Shown piece after piece: positions 1-8,018 of a stretch of 64,000 bases of DNA (within the stretch, counting starts at the first letter, position 1; the number at the start of each line of letters is the position of its first letter). A program made the translations under genes and the position numbers. The notes under the pieces were generated by a model that worked only from the letters and a program-made list of their open reading frames with translations, was not told where the DNA came from and did not search any database. The stretch lies in the NCBI GenBank assembly GCA_002315325.1, contig DCGU01000020.1, positions 1-64,000 on the forward strand, written 5' to 3'. This stretch comes from Clostridiales bacterium UBA1770 (GTDB lineage Bacteria; Bacillota; Clostridia; Oscillospirales; CAG-272).

Positions 1-523
1 TTTCATACCCGTTTTGTTCCAAATATCGGTTCATGACGTCCACCGTTGCCGACTCGTTATCAAAGGGACCGACGTGCATGATTTGTACGCACGCCCCCTC
101 ATCCATCGTCAAAAACTCGGCATCGGAACAGTCGAGTTTTTTCTTTTTCGTTGCCGTCTCCACCGCCCATTCAAAATCCTGTTTGGTAACAAATTCCGGC
201 AGTCTGATGACAGAAATCCAGCAAAACGTCGACTTGTCACTGTAATCGATGCCGTCAATGCCCTCCTGCCACCAAAAGCCCTCCAACGGCGGAACGACGT
301 AATCAAAATAGCCGTCAATACGGTGGTCGGTAAGCTTGCTCATTTTCAACGTGTAGGCAACGGCATAGAGAACGCCGACCGCTTTTTTGTAGGCGCCGTC
401 CTCGTCATTGGGATTGCCGCGACCGCGCACAGCGATATAGTTTGCGGCAGGGACAGTCACAATTTCCGGCTTGTTTTTCGGCAAGTAAAACTCTTTATAC
501 TCTTTTTTGAAATCAAAAGCCAT
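1..523 (-). CDS. GyrI-like small-molecule-binding domain protein (partial, runs off the window)
   Basis: The reading frame starts with ATG at 521-523 behind a GGGGGAG ribosome binding site and is still open at base 1, so the C-terminus is missing. The visible 174 residues begin MAFDFKKEYKEFY and contain NYIAVRGRGNPND and an IMHVGPFDNE stretch, which resemble the GyrI-like/SOUL-type ligand-binding domain found in stand-alone Firmicute proteins and in the effector half of MerR/AraC multidrug regulators. There is no DNA-binding domain in the visible part. A role in binding amphipathic compounds is family knowledge; the ligand is unknown. It ends the minus-strand block that also holds a UvrA-like drug-resistance-type ATPase, and lies 15 bases downstream of that gene, so co-transcription is likely. 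Confidence 0.75.
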   Translation of the reverse strand, partial: MAFDFKKEYKEFYLPKNKPEIVTVPAANYIAVRGRGNPNDEDGAYKKAVGVLYAVAYTLKMSKLTDHRIDGYFDYVVPPLEGFWWQEGIDGIDYSDKSTFCWISVIRLPEFVTKQDFEWAVETATKKKKLDCSDAEFLTMDEGACVQIMHVGPFDNESATVDVMNRYLEQNGYE

Positions 524-538
524 CGTTGCGTCTCCCCC

Positions 539-3346
539 TTAAAAATTGAATTCTTTTTCCCAGGCAAAATCGCCGCTTGCCTCGTAATTTCTCGGCCAAT
601 GACCGCACCATTCCGGCACGGCTGCATTTTCCACTTTATCGGCGCTTGGCGTATAGGGCTTAATATCAAGGATAGGCGTCCCGGTGAAAGCGTCGAAATA
701 ATCTAAAGATACGATGCCCTTTTCGTAATCAATGCTTTTGATGCCGCACACAGAGACGGCGATGGGATTGGGCCGTTCCGGCGAACGGGTGGCAAAGGTT
801 CCGATAACCTCGGGACCTTTTGTATATGGTTTTTCAACGGTCAGCACGTTCCTATCTTCGTCATTGTCACAGCCGCTGAACCACCAAATAATCTGGAGAT
901 GCGAAAAGCCGTTCAGCCCTTCCAGTCCTTTTTTGAACCTGTCATCCAACACGACGGTAAATTCACCGTTCTCGCACAGCGCATGGCCGATTTCGTTCAT
1001 TTTCATACTGTCTTCATCCTCACTTTCGGGTGCTGTATCCGGCAATGCAGCCGCTTCCGTTACTTTGGTTAACGCTTCCAATTCGTCGTCGGTCAATTTC
1101 CTATTTTCAAGGGAATACCGCAGACATTTTGCCGTAATGGTATCTGCTTTTGCAACCATTTCGGCAGGGGTTCCCGTAAACGTGACGTTTCCGCCGAACT
1201 TACCGCCGTCGGGGCCGATATCGATGATATAGTCCGCCGATTTTATCACGTCCAGATTATGTTCGATCACAATCACCGTGTTGCCCTTGTCCACAAGATT
1301 GTTGAACAACGCCATCAGCTTCTCAATATCCGAAACGTGAAGCCCGGTTGTCGGCTCATCCAGGACGTAGATATTCCCTTTATGATACAGTTCTTTGGCC
1401 AGTTTTAATCGTTGCCGTTCCCCGCCCGACAGCGTGGACGCAGGCTGTCCGAGGGACAAATAACCTAGGCCCACTTCGGACAATGCCGTCAACTGTTTGA
1501 CGATCTTTCGGTTGTCCGAAAAGAACGACGTTGCCTCTTTAACACTCATGGCAAGCACGTCGACGACGTTTTTATCTTTATAGCGATAGGAAAGTGCCCG
1601 AGCGGAATAGCGCTTCCCGCCACAGGACTCACACACGGTGGTAACCGGATCCATAAAAACGAGTTCCGTCGTGATCATGCCCCTACCCCCGCACGCCTGA
1701 CATCCGCCGTCGGAATTAAAGGAAAAAAGGGACGCTGATTGTCCTGTTGCCCCGGCGAATACGTTACGGATTTCGTCAAAGATGCCCATAAAGGACACGG
1801 GTGTGGAACGGTTGTTTGCCGTGATCGGCGATTGGTCCACTAAGACCACGCGGTCTGCATACGTCTTTGCAAAAACGTCACGAATCAGTGATGATTTACC
1901 GCTGCCCGCAACGCCGCTGACTACGGTAAACACGCCCAACGGAATGTCAACGTTAATTCCCTTGAGATTATGAACCGCAGCATTTCGTATCGGTAAAAAG
2001 TCTTTCGACACACGGACTTTGCTTTTTATCGGGAGATTTTGTGATAACGCGCGCCCGGTCAACGTATCGGAGAGCAGCAGGTTTTCGTAGCTTCCCTGAA
2101 ACATGATCTCGCCGCCGTCAACACCGGCCAAAGGCCCCACGTCGATCACCTCATCCGCAATGGAAATAATATCCTTATCATGTTCAACCACAAGAACGGT
2201 ATTGCCTTTATCCCTCAGGTTTCGAAGAAGCTTAACCATACGGTAAACGTCACGCGGATGCATACCTGTTGACGGCTCGTCAAAAATATACGTCATACCG
2301 GTCAGGGCCGAGCCCATATATCTCACGAGTTTTAACCGCTGTGCTTCACCGCCGGACAGAGTGGAGGACTCACGGTCCATACTGAGGTAAGAAAGGCCGA
2401 TATCAATCATTCGCGTCAGCGTCAATATCAGGGAATCAATGACGCCCTGTACGCTCGGCTCGTCAATTGTTTGTAACACGTGCCGCAGCGTGGAAAACTC
2501 CATTGCCGTCATATCGGTAATGGAGTATCCCCCGACTTTGGCTGTCAGTGCCATTCTGTTCAGCCGTTTTCCGTGGCACATGGGACAGTTTTCTTCATAT
2601 AACAATTCCGTAAGTCTGATGACCGACGCCTCTTTCAACTCGCTCGTGTCACGCCGTAGAAGCATACGGGAGAGATACTGCTCGATTCCCTCCACGTTTT
2701 TATCAAGCTGCTTTCCGTTTTTTTCATCTGCACCGTAAAGAAGACGGTTGCGCTCTTTTTCAGTGAAATCCTTGTATTTTTTATCCGTTGGGAAAAGACC
2801 GGATTCTTTATATTTTTTCCAATACCAGTTACCGACGTGAAAGGCCGGCAAATCCGCCATACCCTCGTCCCACGTTTTTTCAGGGTCAATGCGTTCTTCA
2901 ATTTTGACCTTGACAACCTTGCCGATTCCCGAACATTTGGGGCACATACCGTACGGGTCGTTAAAGCTGAAGAAGCTTGCCGTACCCACGTACGGTTTAC
3001 CGACTCTTGAAAAGATTAATCGAAGCAGCGAATACGTATCGGTAATCGTACCGACAGTGGAACGGGAATTACCGCCGAGCCGCGTCTGGTCAACGATAAC
3101 GGATGCCGAAAGGTTTTCAATGCTTTCAGCTCTCGGTTGGTCGTATTTGGGGAGTCTGCCCCGAATCCAAGCGGAATACGTTTCATTCATTTGCCGCTGG
3201 CTTTCTGCAGCAATCGTATCAAAAACGATACTGGATTTACCGGAGCCGGAAACGCCGGTAAAAACGACTATTTTGTTTTTCGGAATGCGCAAAGATACGT
3301 TTTTTAGGTTATTTTGCGTTAGCCCCTTGATAATGATTTCTTCCAT
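539..3346 (-). CDS. UvrA-like tandem ABC ATPase fused to a TrmO/YaeB-like methyltransferase domain
   Basis: The 935-residue protein has two ABC modules. The first has Walker A GVSGSGKSS at about 31-39, a zinc-binding CPKCSG at about 135, CPMCHG at about 254, and signature LSGGEAQRLKL with FDEPSTG near 330-361. The second has GVAGSGKSS near 478, paired CxxC motifs near 549 and 572, and LSGGERQRLKL with LDEPTTG near 639-668. This is the short class of UvrA paralogs associated with drug or DNA-adduct resistance rather than the housekeeping UvrA. From about residue 780 a TrmO-like (tRNA t6A37 methyltransferase) domain follows: GFSHLQIIWWF, FATRSPERPNPIA and GTPILDIKPY are all present. The two halves are joined by an acidic linker (about 765-780). 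A single uninterrupted frame and no internal ribosome binding site at the junction argue for a real fusion. Confidence 0.85.
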   Translation of the reverse strand: MEEIIIKGLTQNNLKNVSLRIPKNKIVVFTGVSGSGKSSIVFDTIAAESQRQMNETYSAWIRGRLPKYDQPRAESIENLSASVIVDQTRLGGNSRSTVGTITDTYSLLRLIFSRVGKPYVGTASFFSFNDPYGMCPKCSGIGKVVKVKIEERIDPEKTWDEGMADLPAFHVGNWYWKKYKESGLFPTDKKYKDFTEKERNRLLYGADEKNGKQLDKNVEGIEQYLSRMLLRRDTSELKEASVIRLTELLYEENCPMCHGKRLNRMALTAKVGGYSITDMTAMEFSTLRHVLQTIDEPSVQGVIDSLILTLTRMIDIGLSYLSMDRESSTLSGGEAQRLKLVRYMGSALTGMTYIFDEPSTGMHPRDVYRMVKLLRNLRDKGNTVLVVEHDKDIISIADEVIDVGPLAGVDGGEIMFQGSYENLLLSDTLTGRALSQNLPIKSKVRVSKDFLPIRNAAVHNLKGINVDIPLGVFTVVSGVAGSGKSSLIRDVFAKTYADRVVLVDQSPITANNRSTPVSFMGIFDEIRNVFAGATGQSASLFSFNSDGGCQACGGRGMITTELVFMDPVTTVCESCGGKRYSARALSYRYKDKNVVDVLAMSVKEATSFFSDNRKIVKQLTALSEVGLGYLSLGQPASTLSGGERQRLKLAKELYHKGNIYVLDEPTTGLHVSDIEKLMALFNNLVDKGNTVIVIEHNLDVIKSADYIIDIGPDGGKFGGNVTFTGTPAEMVAKADTITAKCLRYSLENRKLTDDELEALTKVTEAAALPDTAPESEDEDSMKMNEIGHALCENGEFTVVLDDRFKKGLEGLNGFSHLQIIWWFSGCDNDEDRNVLTVEKPYTKGPEVIGTFATRSPERPNPIAVSVCGIKSIDYEKGIVSLDYFDAFTGTPILDIKPYTPSADKVENAAVPEWCGHWPRNYEASGDFAWEKEFNF

Positions 3347-3357
3347 TTTTCAACCCT

Positions 3358-3456
3358 TCAGCGGAGTTCCAACCGATACACGTCATGCAAATATTTTTCA
3401 CCATGGAACTCCTCATAATACTGTTCGTTTGTTTTTTGGAAATAATCTTTGTGTTT
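3358..3456 (-). pseudogene. Short coding remnant (C-terminal fragment of a lost gene)
   Basis: Between the UvrA-like gene and the next acetyltransferase there is an open stretch of about 32 codons on the minus strand ending DVYRLELR-stop, preceded directly by two in-frame TGA codons. The residue composition (YFQKTNEQYYEEFHGEKY) looks like a normal protein C-terminus rather than random translation. No start codon or upstream domain remains. It is most simply the tail of a deleted gene; which family it came from cannot be told. Confidence 0.3.
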
Positions 3457-3487
3457 TCATCATTTTATTAACAATTTTTCTTTTCCT

Positions 3488-4231
3488 TTACGACCGTCCC
3501 GCGAGTTCCAATAGTTTCTTATCGGTTTGGATGGCGTGGGTGATAAATACCCCGTCACGGAACAACGCGTAGTTTATCACCGGTGCCGGAAGATTCTGCG
3601 CGGTTTCTTTATCCGTAATATGAATCGTTTTGAGCGGAATCCCGTTTTCTCTTGCGGCCTGCGCCACGCGCGGCACCCAGTAATAGGTAAACGGGCATTG
3701 GTCGGTGTAGTAAATAACAAAACCCGGTTCGTCGATTTGCGGGTGCTTTGCGCACTCCTTGAATTGCGGTAACGCCGCGTCCGGGCAAAGCGGCAAATAC
3801 AAAAGCGTTATGCCGCAATCCGATTCATCCGCCGGCACAAAGCCCTTGTACGCTAAATACTTCGGGTCGGACAGAAACTCCTTTTTCTTTTTGGCGGAGG
3901 ACAAAATGCAAATTCCCTTCTTGCCTTGTGCTTCGGCATCTTTGACGCAATAGTCCAAAAGATCGTTGGAATAACCGTGTCCCTTCATAGACCCGGCAAT
4001 CCACAGGCAGTTGATGAAGAGATACCCGTCCGCCTTTATCGGTACCCACGCATTTTCGGCGGGAATGTATTCAATAAAACATTTGCCGCGTTCAATACTC
4101 CGATAAAAAACAAGGCCCTCGTCAAACCGATCTTTCATCCATGCCTTTTTGGCCAGCGCCTGCGTGCCCGACATAGCGCAACAGATATGTTCCCGGTCGA
4201 TATTATCTTTTGTGATTCTGATATAGTCCAT
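3488..4231 (-). CDS. GNAT N-acetyltransferase with YoaP-type C-terminal domain
   Basis: The 247-residue product begins MDYIRITKDNIDREHICCAM, the usual N-terminus of YoaP-like acetyltransferases; this start was preferred over an upstream in-frame ATG at 4342 because AGGA lies at a fitting distance and the extra residues do not look homologous. The GNAT acetyl-CoA fold spans roughly residues 1-150 (LWIAGSMKGHGYSNDLL corresponds to the pyrophosphate loop region). The C-terminal ~90 residues (FVIYYTDQCPFTYYWVP) match the thioredoxin-like YoaP extension, with a cysteine in a TDQCPF context. The substrate is unknown. It belongs to the run of five acetyltransferases on the minus strand. Confidence 0.8.
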   Translation of the reverse strand: MDYIRITKDNIDREHICCAMSGTQALAKKAWMKDRFDEGLVFYRSIERGKCFIEYIPAENAWVPIKADGYLFINCLWIAGSMKGHGYSNDLLDYCVKDAEAQGKKGICILSSAKKKKEFLSDPKYLAYKGFVPADESDCGITLLYLPLCPDAALPQFKECAKHPQIDEPGFVIYYTDQCPFTYYWVPRVAQAARENGIPLKTIHITDKETAQNLPAPVINYALFRDGVFITHAIQTDKKLLELAGRS

Positions 4232-4256
4232 ATTATCCTGCCGCTTCCTTATTGTT

Positions 4257-4430
4257 TCATTTATTTGCGAAGGGTTTTCGGTGATTTTCCGAACCTCGTT
4301 TATATCCTTCATGATGAGCGGTTGTATGGTAACCGTCGTCAATCAAACCGGCCCGGAATTCGTTTTGCGGTGTCATAATGACAAAGCCCTGCGGTTTGCC
4401 CAAGACAGTGTCGGATAATTCGTAAATCAT
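4257..4430 (-). other. Small open frame, possible remnant upstream of the YoaP-like gene
   Basis: A 57-codon frame starts with ATG at 4428-4430 behind GGGGAAA and begins MIYELSDTVLGKPQGFVIM. It is out of frame with the downstream acetyltransferase and ends just upstream of that gene's start. The first 35 residues look protein-like and the rest less so, which would suit the 5' end of a deleted gene. It may instead be a small real protein; the evidence is weak. Confidence 0.25.
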
Positions 4431-4454
4431 TGACTTTTCCCCGCATTGTATCTT

Positions 4455-4961
4455 TTAGCTGTTTTTATTGACGTCGGCAACCTGTAATGACACCTGCACA
4501 CTGCCGCCGCGGACGGATTGGGTGCCAACCTCAACAAAGCCCATCGCTTCATGGAACAGCAAGCTTGTCCCGTTATAGGGGACGGTATCGATTTCCGCCG
4601 TCACAACGGGAATGCCGTTGTTTTGGGCATACGCGAACACGTTTTTATACAGTGCCCTGCCCAAACCGATATGGCGGAACGGGGCGTCGATGACAATCCG
4701 ATCGATATACAAAAAATGCGGATAATGCTGCCGGAACCAGCGGTTATTTTCACTGTCATAGGAAGAGGCGTCCTCGGTTAACGCTATCAGAAAAGCAGCC
4801 GGCACACCGTCCGCTGTCGCAACCCAGACCGCAGCCGCTGTTTGTGTGAAGTACTGTAGTTTTTCCCTGTTCATGGGAGACAAGACCTCGACGTTCTCCC
4901 GATTCACCCGCAATATAAAATCAAAATCAGTCGTGACAGCCGGACGAATCACAATATCCAT
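4455..4961 (-). CDS. GNAT family N-acetyltransferase
   Basis: The 168-residue protein has a single GNAT domain. IDRIVIDAPFRHIGLGRALYK corresponds to the beta4-loop-alpha3 acetyl-CoA pyrophosphate-binding region (R/QxxGxG/A type, here RHIGLG), and LLFHEAMGFVEVG is the typical C-terminal strand segment. The start at 4961 has a GAGG ribosome binding site. Acceptor substrate cannot be inferred from sequence. It lies 17 bases downstream of the next acetyltransferase gene on the same strand, so the two probably share a transcript. Confidence 0.85.
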   Translation of the reverse strand: MDIVIRPAVTTDFDFILRVNRENVEVLSPMNREKLQYFTQTAAAVWVATADGVPAAFLIALTEDASSYDSENNRWFRQHYPHFLYIDRIVIDAPFRHIGLGRALYKNVFAYAQNNGIPVVTAEIDTVPYNGTSLLFHEAMGFVEVGTQSVRGGSVQVSLQVADVNKNS

Positions 4962-4978
4962 GTTTTAAACCTCGTTCC

Positions 4979-5521
4979 TTACGTATTCAATCTGTATTCC
5001 ATCAGCGTAACGTTTTGCCATTCGCCGAATTTGTCACGTGCAATTCTTTCCCGATAGCCGATTTCCCGAAAGCCGCATTTTTTATGGAAAGCAATACTTG
5101 CCGTATTTGCGGTGATAATCACCGAATATAGAGACCAAAAACCTAACGCGGGGGCGTTGTCAATCAGCGCAGCCATGAGCGCCGTTCCGATACCTTTCCC
5201 GTGATACGCCGCATCAACGTAAATACTCACTTCAACCACGCCGCTATACACAGGCCTTGCGGAAGTCGGGCTGACGGCAATCCAGCCGACGACTTTCCCC
5301 TCCATTTCCGATACGTATCGGCATTCCTTACGGTGTGCGGCATCCCATTGTGCAAACGTGGGGCACGCCGTATTAAACGTGGAAAAACCGTTTTCAAGTC
5401 CCATGGTGTAGATTGCAGCGACTCTTTCCCAGTCATCCGCTCTCATTTCCCTGACGGTGGGTTTCTCTTGGAATTGTTCTTTGGATGCCGCATAGATTTT
5501 CAAGCGATTCGTTTCTATCAT
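4979..5521 (-). CDS. GNAT acetyltransferase, PAT/Bar-like, with a foreign-looking N-terminus
   Basis: From about residue 21 onward (TVREMRADDWERVAAIYTMG) the 180-residue protein reads as a phosphinothricin-acetyltransferase-like GNAT: VVEVSIYVDAAYHGKGIGTAL is the acetyl-CoA loop and ANTASIAFHKKCGFREIGY the C-terminal motif. The first 19 residues (MIETNRLKIYAASKEQFQ) instead resemble the start of a different, RimJ-like acetyltransferase class. The ribosome binding site (AAAGGA) belongs to this foreign start. The gene therefore looks like a deletion fusion between two neighbouring acetyltransferase genes. Activity is probably intact because the catalytic fold is complete; the acceptor is unknown. 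Confidence 0.82.
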   Translation of the reverse strand: MIETNRLKIYAASKEQFQEKPTVREMRADDWERVAAIYTMGLENGFSTFNTACPTFAQWDAAHRKECRYVSEMEGKVVGWIAVSPTSARPVYSGVVEVSIYVDAAYHGKGIGTALMAALIDNAPALGFWSLYSVIITANTASIAFHKKCGFREIGYRERIARDKFGEWQNVTLMEYRLNT

Positions 5522-5608
5522 TGTATCATCCTTTTACGCATTATTATACATATCGTACACGATACAGCCGTGTATCATATTTCAACCGTTTTTCTTTTAC
5601 GGAGAGAT

Positions 5609-6136
5609 TTATTTCTTTTTCCACAGTTTCGGCCATACGGTTCCGTTGCTGTAATGAGCAAAAAAGCTGATAAACTGCCGTTTGCTGAAAGTACCGTTTG
5701 CTATCAAAATTTCTTGTTCGACTTTATTCAACCGCATATACCATCCCGATTCGCAAAAACCGTTACGCAAATAAAAGCTTTTTCGCCGCTGCCGCGTTTG
5801 CAAATCCTCTGCTTCCGCAATACAGGGTTCAATGGATACGATGATTTTCTTGGAGGGATAAAACCGTTTGATTTCTTCCAATATTTTGCTTCCGTATCCG
5901 TTTGAACGCAGATCCCTGTCAACAGCAAAGAACATGATAAAAACAAGATTTCTGTTCTTGGCTAAATATATAAAACCGCATGGAGCATCTTTCTCATACA
6001 AGGCAAGGAATTTAGTATGCCACAGCTTTGACATAGCCACCATCAAGGCAAAAGGCATCCGTTCTGCTTTTGGAAAGGCACTCTCGTAGATTTGTTTCAC
6101 TTTTTTGTCCGTCAGTTTGACGTTTTTAAACTCCAT
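5609..6136 (-). CDS. GNAT family N-acetyltransferase
   Basis: The product (175 residues from the chosen start MEFKNVKLTDKKVKQIYESAFP) carries a GNAT fold: FFAVDRDLRSNGYGSKILEEI is the acetyl-CoA-binding loop (RSNGYGS) and RRKSFYLRNGFCESGWYMR the following strand. An ATG at 6160 overlaps the stop of the preceding gene (ATGA), but AGGAG sits seven bases before the ATG at 6136, so that start was chosen. The C-terminal ~40 residues are lysine and aromatic rich, a pattern common in Firmicute acetyltransferases of this subgroup. Substrate unknown. It is tightly packed with the RimJ-like gene upstream. Confidence 0.8.
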   Translation of the reverse strand: MEFKNVKLTDKKVKQIYESAFPKAERMPFALMVAMSKLWHTKFLALYEKDAPCGFIYLAKNRNLVFIMFFAVDRDLRSNGYGSKILEEIKRFYPSKKIIVSIEPCIAEAEDLQTRQRRKSFYLRNGFCESGWYMRLNKVEQEILIANGTFSKRQFISFFAHYSNGTVWPKLWKKK

Positions 6137-6156
6137 CAATCGCTCCTGTTGCCGCG

Positions 6157-6678
6157 TCATTGCATTTGTCCGGCATTTTCCTTCTGCATAACGTAGACCT
6201 GAATACGTTCCCCATTTTCATCTTGATATTCCTTCTCAAAATGGGCGCCGTAAGCCATTGCCGTTTTTTGCGACGGAATATTATCCGCGCTCATATACGA
6301 ATACACCTTTTCAAACGGCGTGTTTGCAAACGTCCAATCGCGCACGGCTTTGGCCGCTTCTTTTGCATACCCGTTTCGTTGCATATTCCCACGGATATGA
6401 TAGCCGATTTCCGGCAGAATACTGCCGCCTATCATCTGCATCGTCAGTCCGCAGTCGCCGATCAGTTCCCCGCTCTCTTTTAGGCACACTGCCCACAAAC
6501 CAAAGCCGAAAACTGAGTAACGTTCGATATTTTTGGCAATCCACCGTTTGACACGTTCTTCGTCAAACGTGTATGGGTAATACTTCATACTATCACTGTC
6601 GGCAAGCACTTTGTATAATGCTGCCAAGTCCATCGGTTCAAGTTCACGCAGAACAAGCCGTTCGGTTTGAATCATCAT
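6157..6678 (-). CDS. RimJ/RimL-type GNAT N-acetyltransferase
   Basis: The 173-residue product begins MMIQTERLVLRELEPMDLAALY, the classic RimJ/RimL opening, and contains IGDCGLTMQ, LPEIGYHIRGNMQRNGYAKEA (acetyl-CoA loop) and DNIPSQKTAMAYGAHFEKE. The start at 6678 follows AGGAAAAG; a longer frame to 6717 lacks a better site. The family acetylates N-terminal alpha-amino groups of ribosomal proteins or small amines; which applies here is unclear. It overlaps the 3' end of the CPBP protease gene by 35 bases, consistent with one transcript. Confidence 0.85.
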   Translation of the reverse strand: MMIQTERLVLRELEPMDLAALYKVLADSDSMKYYPYTFDEERVKRWIAKNIERYSVFGFGLWAVCLKESGELIGDCGLTMQMIGGSILPEIGYHIRGNMQRNGYAKEAAKAVRDWTFANTPFEKVYSYMSADNIPSQKTAMAYGAHFEKEYQDENGERIQVYVMQKENAGQMQ

Positions 6679-7483
6679 TTTTCTTTTCCTTTCTGTCCGC
6701 CCAAATCCATAAGGCAACGGATAACCCGAGCCAAATCACTCGATAGTTATTGGTGATAACGTCCCCCGGAAATGCGTCAAACAGTAAATTCCAGTCATAG
6801 ACAGCACCGATAGCATCGATAAAAGCGTGATATACAGCGCAGGCGATCACGCTCTTTGTCGCCTTGTAAAGAGCCGCCAATGCGAATGCCCAGATAAAAA
6901 TCGTGATACCGAATCCGATGAGACTGTCGCCGTAATGGTTCGACGTCGGATCAAGCCACAGATCCAAGTGCCATACGTACCAAACGGAAGCGGTGAACAA
7001 AACAGATATGGGAAATTTGAATTTCTCTTCCAAAGCCGGCTGCAGGAAGCCGCGCCAGCCCGTTTCCTCCGCAATGCCGACAAACGGAATCATCACAAGG
7101 AAACCGAGAGGCAGCATATACCACGGTGAACCGTTCGGTGTACCGTTCATCAGTGCAAACAAAAGTGCCAAAAGGCAAAAGCCGGAGGTGATCAAAACCG
7201 TTTTCAATTTGTGTTCCGTGCGGAAAATTCGGCAAAAAAACTCTTTTAACCCGATTCTCTCTTTGAAAAGCGAAATAATCAGCATTGCCACAAAGGGTGC
7301 CGGCGTGGAAAAGAGCAAACCGATTGCGGCGTATAAGAAATAACCGACTGTCATTTCCCCGGTTTCGGCGTATGCCGCCGAATACGGCAGCAGCCACAGT
7401 TTGAGCGTTACAAAGCAAAACGCCCAAAGACCGAGAATCAAAAGCAGGTATAATCCGATTGTTTTTTCATTTTTCTTATTCAT
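6644..7483 (-). CDS. CPBP family intramembrane metalloprotease
   Basis: The 279-residue integral membrane protein has about seven to eight hydrophobic segments. It carries the CPBP (CAAX protease/Abi) motifs EETGWRG near residue 145, a histidine in WHLDLW, and HAFID near residue 240. Characterised relatives cleave prenylated or signal peptides and several protect against self-made bacteriocins, so a role in peptide processing or immunity is possible but unproven here. The ATG at 7481-7483 overlaps the stop of a short upstream frame (ATGA), hinting at translational coupling to whatever gene was once there. Confidence 0.85.
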   Translation of the reverse strand: MNKKNEKTIGLYLLLILGLWAFCFVTLKLWLLPYSAAYAETGEMTVGYFLYAAIGLLFSTPAPFVAMLIISLFKERIGLKEFFCRIFRTEHKLKTVLITSGFCLLALLFALMNGTPNGSPWYMLPLGFLVMIPFVGIAEETGWRGFLQPALEEKFKFPISVLFTASVWYVWHLDLWLDPTSNHYGDSLIGFGITIFIWAFALAALYKATKSVIACAVYHAFIDAIGAVYDWNLLFDAFPGDVITNNYRVIWLGLSVALWIWADRKEKKNDDSNRTACSA

Positions 7484-7601
7484 GTTCGTTCTTCCGCGAT
7501 GCTATTCAATAGCATTTCACTTATTTCGTGATTGGACCTTTCAATGATTTCGTCGCCAATACACATTTTGACAAAGAATCTGCCACCGTCAAATCCTGCA
7601 T
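7480..7601 (-). other. Open coding fragment between the SUKH and CPBP genes
   Basis: On the minus strand a frame continuous from just past the SUKH stop reads NLNAGFDGGRFFVKMCIGDE and on to SIAEERT-stop, with the stop codon overlapping the CPBP start codon. The only ATG in frame is at 7566. The composition is protein-like, so this is either the tail of a lost gene, or an extension of the SUKH protein cut off by a frameshift. No promoter or terminator is visible here. Confidence 0.25.
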
Positions 7602-8018
7602 TCAGATTTTGCCCTCATAGTATCGCTCGATAAAATCCAAAAGCGATGCGGCAACCAGGGTGCTTTCCTGTGTTTCGTGTTCCCAAAGATAGATTTTATC
7701 TCCGTAGCGACCGGTATCATCTCTTTGATAGCCGTAATAGTCGCCGCAGCCGTTTTCGGCGAAGAACAGATATGCAGAGATTTCGGGGCAGGTATCGCTC
7801 CACACGTCCGTCAGCATTTGATTATCTTCCACGATTTTTTCGGCAGAAAACAGCAGATATCCGTCGCCGTTCAATTCCAAAAGCAGATTTTTTAAGTCCG
7901 TCGGTAACGGAGATTTGAAGTATTTTTCAATCTCTTTGATTTTCTGCTCATCGGCAGGAGGTTCAGCCCCTCCGTACGGGCGTTCGCTCTCGTATTTATT
8001 AACTATTTCCAAGTACAT
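7602..8018 (-). CDS. SMI1/KNR4 (SUKH) family protein
   Basis: The 138-residue protein shows the SUKH pattern: an N-terminal ADEQKIKEIEKYFKSPLPTD followed by LKNLLLELNGDGYLLFS, then PEISAYLFFAENGCGDYYGY, and a C-terminal LLDFIERYYEG helix. SUKH proteins often act as immunity proteins of contact-dependent or secreted toxins, but many solitary ones have unknown roles. No toxin gene is visible beside it. Its start overlaps the 3' end of the alpha/beta hydrolase gene by 20 bases, so it is translated from the same transcript. Confidence 0.8.
   Translation of the reverse strand: MYLEIVNKYESERPYGGAEPPADEQKIKEIEKYFKSPLPTDLKNLLLELNGDGYLLFSAEKIVEDNQMLTDVWSDTCPEISAYLFFAENGCGDYYGYQRDDTGRYGDKIYLWEHETQESTLVAASLLDFIERYYEGKI

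Noticed and set aside
7602..8018. SUKH protein as part of a toxin-immunity pair
   Set aside because: No polymorphic toxin or secretion signal gene is adjacent, so the pairing cannot be supported.
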